The position numbers and the translations under genes were made by a program. Of a stretch of 64,000 nt of DNA, positions 8,868-18,474 are shown one piece after another; the first letter of the stretch is position 1; each line of letters begins with the position of its first letter. The stretch spans positions 186,001 to 250,000 of the forward strand of contig NZ_JAPPUY010000004.1 in the NCBI RefSeq assembly GCF_026712245.1, written 5' to 3'. Below the pieces are notes generated by a model. The model was given only the letters and a program-made list of their open reading frames with translations. It had not been told where the DNA came from and searched no databases. The DNA comes from Roseateles hydrophilus. Lineage in GTDB: Bacteria; Pseudomonadota; Gammaproteobacteria; Burkholderiales; Burkholderiaceae_C.

Positions 8868-10058
8868 ATGCTGATCCAGTTCTTCTACACGCTGCGCGCC
8901 GCCAAGCTCAAGGTCACCGTTCCGGAGTACCTGACGCTTCTGGAGGCGCTGCGCGCTGGCGTGATCGCGTCGCCCGAGGACGGCGGCGTCGCACGCATCG
9001 ACGACTTCTACCACCTGGCCCGCGCCAGCCTCGTCAAGGACGAGACCCAGTACGACAAGTTCGACCGCGCCTTCGCCGCCTACTTCAAGGGCGTGGAGAT
9101 GCTGACCGACTTCACGGCCGAGGTGCCGCTGGAGTGGCTGAAGAAGAACCTCGAACTCAACCTGACGCCCGAGCAGAAGGCCGCCATCGAGAAGATGGGC
9201 TGGGATGAGCTGATGGAGACGCTGAAGAAGCGCTTCGAGGAGCAGAAGGAGCGCCATGAGGGCGGCAACCGCTGGATAGGCACCGGCGGCACCAGCCCCT
9301 TCGGCAACGGCGGCTACAACCCGCAGGGCGTGCGCATCGGCGGCGCAGGCGGCAACAAGAGCGCCGTCAAGGTCTGGGAGCAGCGCGCCTACCGCGACTA
9401 CGACGATTCGCTGGAGCTGGGCACCCGCAACATCAAGGTCGCGCTGCGCCGGCTGCGCCGCTTCGCCCGCGAGGGGTCGGACCTGGAGCTGGACCTGGAC
9501 GGCACCATCCACGGCACGGCCGCCAACGCCGGCATGCTGGACATCAAGATGCAGCCCGAGCGCCACAACAAGGTCAAGGTGCTGCTGCTGATGGACGTGG
9601 GCGGCACGATGGACGAGCACGTGCACCGCGTGGAAGAACTCTTCAGCGCCGCCAAGAGCGAGTTCAAGCACCTGGAGTTCTATTACTTCCACAACTGCGT
9701 CTACGACTTCGTCTGGAAGAACAACCGGCGCCGCTTCGCCGAGAAGCTCGACACCTTCGAGCTGATCCGCAAGTACAACCGCGACTACAAGCTCATCTTC
9801 GTCGGCGACGCGACGATGAGCCCCTACGAGATCCTGCAGCCCGGCGGCAGCGTCGAATACAACAACGACGAGACCGGTGCCGAATGGCTGCAGCGGCTCA
9901 CGCACGCCTTCCCCAAGTACGCCTGGATCAACCCCGAGCCGCAGGGCGTCTGGCAGTACCGCCAGAGCATCGCGCTGATCCAGCAGCTGATGCAGCAGCG
10001 CATGTTCCCGCTCAGCCTCTCCGGCCTTGAAGGCGCGATGCGATTGCTCAGCAAATGA
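8868..10058 (+). CDS. VWA-domain, CoxE-like protein, probable partner of the MoxR ATPase
   Basis: This 396-residue protein begins MLIQFFYTLRAAKLKVTVPEY, typical of the CoxE/VWA proteins paired with MoxR. The von Willebrand A domain starts near residue 235 (KVKVLLLMDVGGTMDEHV, Asp243). The metal-site motif is D-x-G-G-T rather than the canonical D-x-S-x-S; this glycine-rich version appears to be usual in this subfamily. The segment ending FHNCVYDFVW and the later VGDATMSPYEI fit the rest of a VWA fold. MoxR/VWA pairs work as AAA chaperone and adaptor. The gene overlaps tamA by ATGA, so it is coupled to the outer-membrane assembly genes downstream. Confidence 0.9.
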   Translation: MLIQFFYTLRAAKLKVTVPEYLTLLEALRAGVIASPEDGGVARIDDFYHLARASLVKDETQYDKFDRAFAAYFKGVEMLTDFTAEVPLEWLKKNLELNLTPEQKAAIEKMGWDELMETLKKRFEEQKERHEGGNRWIGTGGTSPFGNGGYNPQGVRIGGAGGNKSAVKVWEQRAYRDYDDSLELGTRNIKVALRRLRRFAREGSDLELDLDGTIHGTAANAGMLDIKMQPERHNKVKVLLLMDVGGTMDEHVHRVEELFSAAKSEFKHLEFYYFHNCVYDFVWKNNRRRFAEKLDTFELIRKYNRDYKLIFVGDATMSPYEILQPGGSVEYNNDETGAEWLQRLTHAFPKYAWINPEPQGVWQYRQSIALIQQLMQQRMFPLSLSGLEGAMRLLSK

Positions 10059-11881
10059 CGCGACTGCTCGTCGGCCTGCTGCTCGTGGCGGTACTGAGCG
10101 GCTGTGCGACGGCCCCGGCGCCCAACGCGTCGCCCCCCGCCCCGCCCGCTGCCCCGTCCCCGCCCGCTGCCGAGGCACCAGCCGTCTACAGCCTGGACAT
10201 CGAGGTCGACGGCGACTACCGCGACGACCGCCTGCGCAAGCTGCTGCAGCAGCACCTGGACCTGGCCCGCTACCGCGCCAGCGAGGCCGCACTCAGCCGT
10301 GGCGAGCTGGCTCGGCTGGCCGCGGCCGCGCCCGCCCAGGCCCAGACCCTGCTGGAGACCGAGGGCCACTTCAACGCCAGCGCCACGGTCAGCCGCGCCG
10401 CGGACGACGCCTCGCGACTGCGGCTGCTCGTCAAGCCCGGGCCGGTGACGCGGGTGGCCCGGGTCGAATTACTGTTCACTGAGGCGCTGGGCCACGATGA
10501 CGCGCAGGCCCTGCGCGACGCGCTGCGCAGCGCCTGGCCGCTGGGCGAGGGCGTGCCGTTCACGCAATCGCCCTGGGCGTCGGCCAAGAGCGAGCTGCTG
10601 CTGCGCGCCCGCCAGGGCGGCTACCCGCTGGCGCGCTGGGCCGAGACCGCCGCGCAGGTAGACACTGACAGCCACACCGCCGAGCTGCGCCTGGTGATGG
10701 CCAGCGGCCACCGCGCCCGGCTGGGCGAGCTGCGCATCGAAGGCCTGCAGCGCCAGGCCCGCCAGACCGTCGAGCGCCTGACCGGCTTTGAGCGGGGCGC
10801 TCCCTACACCGAGCAGGCGCTGGCCGACTTCCAGGAGCGCCTGGTCAAGACCCAGCTGTTCGACGCCGTGCGCGTGCAGCTGCAGTCCGAGGTGGTGGAC
10901 GCCGACGGCAGCAGCCCCGTGCGCGTCACGCTGACCGAGTCCGCGCTGCAGCAGGCCACCGTCGCCGTCGGCTACCACGCCAACGACGGCCAGAGCCTCA
11001 GCATCGAGCACCTGCACCGCCGCCCCTTCGGCCAGTCGGTGCGCGCGCGCTCCAAGCTGCAGCTCAGCCGTGACGTGCATGGCGTGGAGCTGGAGCTCAG
11101 CTCGCACCCGCAACCCGACCTGAAGCGCAACCTGATGTCGCTGCAGTTCGAGCAGGACCGCAGCAGCGACACCATCGCGCAGAACCTCGGCGTGCGGCTG
11201 GGCCGGCTGTACGAGGCGCCGCAGGACGAACGGCTGACCTATGTCGAGCTGCTGCGCGCCCGCGAGACCACCGGCAGCCAGGTCAACACCAACCTCGCGC
11301 TGTCGCTGAACCAGCAGTGGGTGCGCCGCCGCCTGGACAGCACGCTGCTGCCCACCGACGGCCACCAGGGCCTGCTGCTGCTCGGTGCCGGCCATGTGCG
11401 CGGCGGCGGCAGCGACGACAGCGGTCCCTTCGGCCGGCTGCAACTCAAGCTGGGCTACTACCGCCCGCTGGGCGGCTGGTTCGGCACGGCGCGCGCCGAG
11501 CTGGCCCAGGTCATTGCCCGCGAGCAGGTCGGCGTGCCCGAGAAGCTGCGCTTCCTGGCAGGCGGCGACGAGTCCGTGCGCGGCTACGCCTACCGCAGCC
11601 TGGGCCCGGTCGAGAACGGCCTGACCGTCGGCGGCCGCGTGCTGGCCACCGCCAGCCTGGAGCTGGCCCGCCCCTTCACCGCCAGCCTGCCCAGCGTGCT
11701 GGGCGCCGTGTTCGTGGACGCCGGCAATGCCGCTTCGCGCTGGGCCGACTACCGCCCCGTCGTCGGCATCGGCGCCGGCCTGCGCTGGCGCAGCCCGGTC
11801 GGGCCGCTGCGCATCGACGCCGCGCGCGCGCAGGAAACCGGCAAGTGGCGCCTGCACTTCAGCGTGGGGATCACCCTATGA
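10055..11881 (+). CDS. tamA: TamA-type outer-membrane translocation/assembly protein
   Basis: This 608-residue member of the BamA/TamA (Omp85) family has periplasmic POTRA-like repeats (about residues 45-285) and a C-terminal 16-strand barrel domain with the family motif FLAGGDESVRGYAY near residue 505. The C-terminal strand ends HFSVGITL, comparable to TamA endings. TamA works with TamB in moving proteins or lipids to the outer membrane, and tamB follows directly. Unusually, the signal is a lipobox (VAVLSGC, Cys17) followed by an Ala/Pro-rich tether, which predicts a lipidated N-terminus rather than a simply cleaved one. The start ATG overlaps the VWA stop. The stop codon lies within the first copy of a 47-bp tandem repeat. 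Confidence 0.93.
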   Translation: MTRLLVGLLLVAVLSGCATAPAPNASPPAPPAAPSPPAAEAPAVYSLDIEVDGDYRDDRLRKLLQQHLDLARYRASEAALSRGELARLAAAAPAQAQTLLETEGHFNASATVSRAADDASRLRLLVKPGPVTRVARVELLFTEALGHDDAQALRDALRSAWPLGEGVPFTQSPWASAKSELLLRARQGGYPLARWAETAAQVDTDSHTAELRLVMASGHRARLGELRIEGLQRQARQTVERLTGFERGAPYTEQALADFQERLVKTQLFDAVRVQLQSEVVDADGSSPVRVTLTESALQQATVAVGYHANDGQSLSIEHLHRRPFGQSVRARSKLQLSRDVHGVELELSSHPQPDLKRNLMSLQFEQDRSSDTIAQNLGVRLGRLYEAPQDERLTYVELLRARETTGSQVNTNLALSLNQQWVRRRLDSTLLPTDGHQGLLLLGAGHVRGGGSDDSGPFGRLQLKLGYYRPLGGWFGTARAELAQVIAREQVGVPEKLRFLAGGDESVRGYAYRSLGPVENGLTVGGRVLATASLELARPFTASLPSVLGAVFVDAGNAASRWADYRPVVGIGAGLRWRSPVGPLRIDAARAQETGKWRLHFSVGITL

Positions 11882-11928
11882 AGCTAGACGCTGCGACGTG
11901 GTCGAACAGCGTGGGGATCACCCTATGA
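11878..11928 (+). CDS. Micro-ORF 1 (16 codons), coupled to tamA by ATGA
   Basis: ATG at 11878 overlaps the tamA TGA (11879-11881). It encodes MKLDAATWSNSVGITL and stops at 11926-11928, where it overlaps the ATG of the second micro-ORF. The last six residues are the same as the TamA C-terminus because the repeat unit includes the end of tamA. A GGGGA sequence precedes the start. Whether the peptide has a function or the ORF only relays ribosomes to tamB cannot be told from sequence. Confidence 0.5.
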   Translation: MKLDAATWSNSVGITL

Positions 11929-11975
11929 AGCTAGACGCTGCGACGTGGTCGAACAGCGTGGAGATCACGCGGTGA
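11925..11975 (+). CDS. Micro-ORF 2 (16 codons), coupled to micro-ORF 1 and to tamB
   Basis: ATG at 11925 overlaps the stop of micro-ORF 1. It encodes MKLDAATWSNSVEITR and ends with TGA at 11973-11975, overlapping the tamB GTG (11972-11974). It differs from micro-ORF 1 only at Gly12 to Glu and Leu16 to Arg, because its 3' part lies in the diverged third repeat copy. The arrangement is a chain of three stop/start overlaps between tamA and tamB. Confidence 0.5.
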   Translation: MKLDAATWSNSVEITR

Positions 11976-14900
11976 ACCGGCCCCTGCGCATCGCGCTGAT
12001 CGCGCTCGCCGTCACGCTGTCCACGGTGACGGCCGCGCTCGGCTGGCTGCTGCTGCGCCCGGCCGGCAGCGCCTGGCTGCTCGCCCGCCTGCCAGGCGTG
12101 CAGGTGGAGGCGCCCGAGGGCACGCTGCTGGGTGACTTCCGCGCCCGACGCCTGCTGCTGAGCTGGGCCGGCGGCACGGCCGACCTGCGTGGCCTGCGCT
12201 GGGCCGGCCTGGGCCTGCGCGACGGCCGCCTGGCCGCGCGCGAACTGGTGGTGGACGAGCTCACGCTGCGCACCCAACCCAGCAGCGGCCCGCTGACGGC
12301 GCCGGCCGAGCTGTCACTGCCGCTGGGCCTGCGCCTGCCACGCCTGGCCATCGCCCGCCTCAGCTGGGCGGCCGACCAGCCGCCCCTGCTCGGCATCAAC
12401 GCCGACCTGGACCTGCCCCGCCACGGCACCCACGACCTGCGGCTGAACAGCGCCAGCTGGCAGCAGGTGCAGTTCACGGGCCGGCTGCAGCTGACCAGCG
12501 CCCAGCCGCTGCAAACGCAGCTGCAACTGTCCGCGCAACAGCGCGAGGGCAGCGCCCTGCCCTGGCAGGCCGTGGCGAGCGCCCGCGGGCCGCTGGCGCA
12601 GCTGGCTCTGCAGGCCGAGGTGACGGCTGGCGGCCAGACGCTGCAGGCCAGCGGCGAGCTGCGCCCGTTCGCGCCCTGGCCCGTCAGCGCGCTGCAACTG
12701 CAGGCCCGCCAGTTCGACCTCGCCGCGCTGGCCACGCTCGCCCCCGGCCTGCCGCGCACCGCCCTCACCGGCCAGGCCCGCCTGCACGCCCCGGCCCGCG
12801 ATGCCGAAGCCACGTTGCAAGCCGACCTCAGCAACACCGCCCCCGGCCGCTGGGACCAGGGCGCCCTGCCCGTGCGCCGCCTGCAGCTGGCGCTGGCCGG
12901 CCGGCCGGACCAACCCACCAGCCTGCGCCTGACCACGCTGGACGCCGTGCTGGAAGGCGGCGCCCGCGTGCAGGGCCACGGCCGCCGCGAGGCCGACGGC
13001 CGCTGGCAGCTGGACGCCCGCGTCCAGGCGCTGCGCCCCGAGCTGCTGGACGCCCGCGCCGCGCCGGCCCGGCTGGACGGGCCGCTCGCACTGGCCGGCG
13101 GCGGCACGGCGCCGCTGCAGGCACGGCTGGACCTCACCGGCACGCTGGCCGAGCGCCCGCTGCGCCTGCTGGCCCGCGTGCAGGGGCGGCTGCGCGACGG
13201 CGGCAGCCGCTGGGACGTCGACGAGCTGCGCCTGGCCAGCGGCGCCAGCCTGCTGAGCGCCAGCGGCAGCCTGCAGGCCCCGCAGACCGGCCTGCCCACG
13301 GCCCGCCTGCAGGCCCAGCTGCGCCAGTTCGACCCACGCCTGCTGTGGCGCGGCGCGCCCGACTCGGCCTGGGCCCGCCTGCCCGGCAGCACCCAGCTCA
13401 ATGCCGACCTCGCGCTGGACCTCAGCGGCCACCGCGCCAACAACGCCACCGGCCGCGCCGAGGCCACGCTGCTGCCCAGCCAGCTCGCCGGCCTGGCGCT
13501 GGACGGCCGGCTGCAGCTCACCCGCGCTCGCGCGGCCGACGCCGCCACCTTCGAGCTGAACTCCCGGCTGGGCAGCAACCGCATCCAGGCCGCCGGCCAG
13601 GCGCGGCTGGACGCCGTCACCGCGCGGCTGCAGCTCAACGCGCCCAAGCTGGCCGAGCTGAACCCGCTGCTGGCGCTGGCTGGCCAGGGGCCCGCTGCCG
13701 GCCAGGCCGATGGCGAGGGCGAGCTGCAACTGCAGCGCGGGCCGGCATCGTCCCTGCCCGCCAAGGCCGCCACCACGTGGCAGGTCGGCGGCAGCGGCCA
13801 GGCGACGCTCAAGCGCGTCAGCGCCCAGGGGCTGGTGCTGGACAACGCCCAGGCCCGCTGGGCGCTGCCCGCACCGGGCACGGCGGGCGACGCCCCGCTG
13901 TCGCTGCAGCTGGAGGCCGGCGGGCTGCGCCACCCGCAAGCGCGGCTGCGCACGCTGAAGCTCACGCTGCAGGGCCGGCGCAGCGCGCACGAGCTCCAAC
14001 TGCAGATCGCCGGCCAGTTGCCGCGCGCCGAGCAAGACATCCCGCTGGACGCCACGCTGCAGGCCCAGGGCGGCTGGGACGGCCAGGCCTGGGCCGGCCG
14101 CCTGGCGCGGCTGGACATCGCACCCCTGCGCCCCGGCCTGCCGGCCACGCTGGCGGCGGCCGGCATCAGCCTGCGCGCCGCGCTGACCGACAGCGGCTGG
14201 GACCTCAGCGCCGAGCCCGGCCGCGCCGAGGTGGGCGGTGCCTTCGTGCGCTGGCAGCAATTGAGCTGGCGAGGCGGCGAGCGCCCCGAGGCCCGCGTCG
14301 AGCTGCAGCTGGAAGACCTGGCCGCCGCGCCGCTGCTGGCGCGCTGGCAGCCCGACTTCGGCTGGGGCGGCGACCTGCGCATCACCGGCCACGCCTCGCT
14401 GCTGCTGACCGACACGCTCAGCGCCGACGTGCTGCTGCAGCGCCAGGGCGGCGACCTGCGCGTGACCGACGAGTTCGGCACCCGGGCGCTGGGCCTGAGC
14501 GACCTGCGCCTGGCGCTGAACGTGCGCGACGGCGTGTGGATGCTGGCCCAGGGCCTGGCCGGCCAGGAGCTGGGCGGCCTGGGCGGCGCACTGACGCTGC
14601 GCCCCACCGGCCGCTGGCCCGACGCCGACACGCCCGTGCAGGGCGTGCTGCAGGCCAATGTGTCGGACATGGCCACCTGGGGCCGCTGGGTGCCGCCGGG
14701 CTGGCGCGTGGCCGGCCGCGCGTCCGCGACGGTGCAGCTCGGCGGCCGGCTCGGCGCGCCCGAGCTGCACGGCCGGGCCGAGGGCGACGGCATCGCGCTG
14801 CGCCACCTGCTGTATGGCGTGGACGTCACCGAGGGCCGCTTCACGCTGGACCTGCGCGGCCGGCACGCCGAGCTCACGCAGCTGCAGGCCCGCGCTGGCG

Positions 14901-15913
14901 ACGGCTGGCTGCGCGCCACCGGCCGCGCCGAGCTGGGCGCCCAGCCCACGGCGCGCATCGAACTGGTGGCCGACAAGCTGCGCGTGCTGTCGCGCGTGGA
15001 CCGCCGCGTCGTGGCCAGCGGCAACGCCACGCTGGCGCTGGATGAGCAAACGCTGCAACTGAACGGCAGCCTGCGCGCCGACGAAGGCCTGTTCGACTTC
15101 AGCCGTGCCGACGCGCCCACGCTGGCCGATGACGTCGTCGTGCGCCGCGGCCCGCGCGACGCGGTGCCCCCCGAGGCCGACGCGCCGTCACCCCGGCTGC
15201 GCCGCGGCTCGCGCATCGCGCTGGCGCTGGACTTTGGCCGCGACTTCAAGGTCAGCGGCCGCGGCCTGACGACCACGCTGCGCGGCCAGCTGCAACTCAC
15301 GCAGAAGGACGACAGCCCGCTGCGCATGACCGGCAAGCTGGCGGCCGACGGCGGCCAGTACGCGGCCTACGGCCAGAAGCTGGAGATCGAGCGCGGCGAC
15401 ATCAGCTTCACCGGCGCGCCCGACAACCCGGCGCTGGACCTGCTGGCCGTGCGCCCCAACCTTGATGTGCGCGTGGGCGTGCAAGTGGGCGGCACGGCGC
15501 AGGCCCCGCGCATCGGCCTGTATTCCGAGCCCGAGATGAGCGACACCGACAAGCTGTCCTGGCTGCTGCTGGGCCGCGCGCCCGATGGCCTGGGCCGCAC
15601 CGACACCGCGCTGCTGCAACGCGCCGCAATGGCCCTGCTCAGCGGCGAGGGCGAAGGCGCCACCGGCCGCGCACTGCGCCAGCTGGGGCTGGACGAGCTG
15701 TCGCTGGCGCAGAGCGACGACGACACCCGCGCCACCATCGTGCGCCTGGGCAAGCAGATCTCGCGGCGCTGGTACGTGGGCTACGAGCGCAGCCTCAACG
15801 CGACGACGGGTTCCTGGCAGCTCATCTACCGCATCGCCCAGCGCTTCACGCTGCGCGCACAGAGCGGCGACGACACGGCGCTGGACCTGATCTGGCAGTG
15901 GCGCTGGAACTGA
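11972..15913 (+). CDS. tamB: TamB-type translocation and assembly module protein (AsmA-like, DUF490)
   Basis: This 1313-residue protein is anchored by one N-terminal membrane helix (IALIALAVTLSTVTAALGWL). A very long beta-taco/repeat region follows, and then the conserved C-terminal DUF490 domain. The end shows typical TamB features: GRDFKVSGRGLTTTLRG, MTGKLAADGGQYAAYGQKL, LLAVRPNLDVRVGVQVGG, LSWLLLGRAPDG and YVGYERSLNATTGSWQLIYR. TamB spans the periplasm and works with TamA in outer-membrane protein or phospholipid delivery. The start is GTG 11972, with SD GGAGA seven bases upstream and a GTGA overlap with micro-ORF 2. The repeat-rich, Leu/Ala/Gln-heavy composition is normal for the family. 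Confidence 0.93.
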   Translation: MNRPLRIALIALAVTLSTVTAALGWLLLRPAGSAWLLARLPGVQVEAPEGTLLGDFRARRLLLSWAGGTADLRGLRWAGLGLRDGRLAARELVVDELTLRTQPSSGPLTAPAELSLPLGLRLPRLAIARLSWAADQPPLLGINADLDLPRHGTHDLRLNSASWQQVQFTGRLQLTSAQPLQTQLQLSAQQREGSALPWQAVASARGPLAQLALQAEVTAGGQTLQASGELRPFAPWPVSALQLQARQFDLAALATLAPGLPRTALTGQARLHAPARDAEATLQADLSNTAPGRWDQGALPVRRLQLALAGRPDQPTSLRLTTLDAVLEGGARVQGHGRREADGRWQLDARVQALRPELLDARAAPARLDGPLALAGGGTAPLQARLDLTGTLAERPLRLLARVQGRLRDGGSRWDVDELRLASGASLLSASGSLQAPQTGLPTARLQAQLRQFDPRLLWRGAPDSAWARLPGSTQLNADLALDLSGHRANNATGRAEATLLPSQLAGLALDGRLQLTRARAADAATFELNSRLGSNRIQAAGQARLDAVTARLQLNAPKLAELNPLLALAGQGPAAGQADGEGELQLQRGPASSLPAKAATTWQVGGSGQATLKRVSAQGLVLDNAQARWALPAPGTAGDAPLSLQLEAGGLRHPQARLRTLKLTLQGRRSAHELQLQIAGQLPRAEQDIPLDATLQAQGGWDGQAWAGRLARLDIAPLRPGLPATLAAAGISLRAALTDSGWDLSAEPGRAEVGGAFVRWQQLSWRGGERPEARVELQLEDLAAAPLLARWQPDFGWGGDLRITGHASLLLTDTLSADVLLQRQGGDLRVTDEFGTRALGLSDLRLALNVRDGVWMLAQGLAGQELGGLGGALTLRPTGRWPDADTPVQGVLQANVSDMATWGRWVPPGWRVAGRASATVQLGGRLGAPELHGRAEGDGIALRHLLYGVDVTEGRFTLDLRGRHAELTQLQARAGDGWLRATGRAELGAQPTARIELVADKLRVLSRVDRRVVASGNATLALDEQTLQLNGSLRADEGLFDFSRADAPTLADDVVVRRGPRDAVPPEADAPSPRLRRGSRIALALDFGRDFKVSGRGLTTTLRGQLQLTQKDDSPLRMTGKLAADGGQYAAYGQKLEIERGDISFTGAPDNPALDLLAVRPNLDVRVGVQVGGTAQAPRIGLYSEPEMSDTDKLSWLLLGRAPDGLGRTDTALLQRAAMALLSGEGEGATGRALRQLGLDELSLAQSDDDTRATIVRLGKQISRRWYVGYERSLNATTGSWQLIYRIAQRFTLRAQSGDDTALDLIWQWRWN

Positions 15914-15920
15914 GGCCATG

Positions 15921-15950
15921 AAAAAAAGGCACCGCCCTGCGGCGGTGCCC
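15921..15950 (-). terminator. Terminator of katG (also the end of the tamB unit)
   Basis: A 9-bp perfect stem (GGCACCGCC 15928-15936, GGCGGTGCC 15941-15949) with loop CTGC. On the minus strand it is followed by seven T residues (15921-15927), so it terminates katG intrinsically. On the plus strand, after tamB, there is no T run, so the effect there would be weaker. Confidence 0.88.
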
Positions 15951-15976
15951 TCGTCATGACCGGTGTGGTGCCGGTG

Positions 15977-18322
<2,346 letters not shown>

Positions 18323-18352
18323 TCAGCGGGCTACCCGGCCCGTGCGTGAAGG

Positions 18353-18427
18353 CTCTCCGTAGTTCAATGGATAGAACGGCCGCCTCCTAAGCGGCAGATA
18401 CAGGTTCGATTCCTGTCGGAGGGACCA
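18353..18427 (+). tRNA. tRNA-Arg (anticodon CCT)
   Basis: The sequence folds as a full cloverleaf: acceptor stem CTCTCCG/CGGAGGG (18353-18359 with 18417-18423, one T-G wobble), D stem GTTC/GAAC, anticodon stem GCCGC/GCGGC with loop CTCCTAA (anticodon CCT), and T arm ACAGG-TTCGATT-CCTGT. Discriminator A is followed by an encoded CCA (18425-18427). It reads AGG codons, which are rare in a genome this rich in CGC/CGG. I see no integrase gene or duplicated 3' end next to it. Confidence 0.97.
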
Positions 18428-18474
18428 GGCCCACGCTCACCCGGCCACCGCACCTTGGGATGCGGACCCGGCCG

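Larger units (their letters stand above)
11861..11975 (+). repeat. 47-bp tandem repeat at the tamA-tamB junction, two exact copies plus a diverged partial third
   Basis: Copies lie at 11861-11907 and 11908-11954 and are identical. A third, partial copy begins at 11955 (AGCGTGGAGATCACGCGGTG), matching the unit start with four changes in 22 bases. Each unit carries an SD-like GGGGA (GGAGA in the last copy), a start codon 7 bases later, and a stop overlapping that start by one frame step. Because 47 = 3 x 16 - 1, each copy shifts the frame by exactly what an ATGA overlap needs. Adding or losing whole units therefore leaves both flanking genes intact. Confidence 0.97.

Noticed and set aside
9594-9626. 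Loss of the metal site in the VWA protein (DVGGTMD instead of DxSxS) as an inactivating change
   Set aside because: Glycine-rich variants appear to be the normal form in this CoxE-like subfamily, so it is not evidence of decay.
12314-15058. A 914-codon minus-strand frame opposite tamB
   Set aside because: Low-complexity Gln/Ala/Gly translation produced by the repetitive GC-rich tamB sequence; no start signal and no family features.
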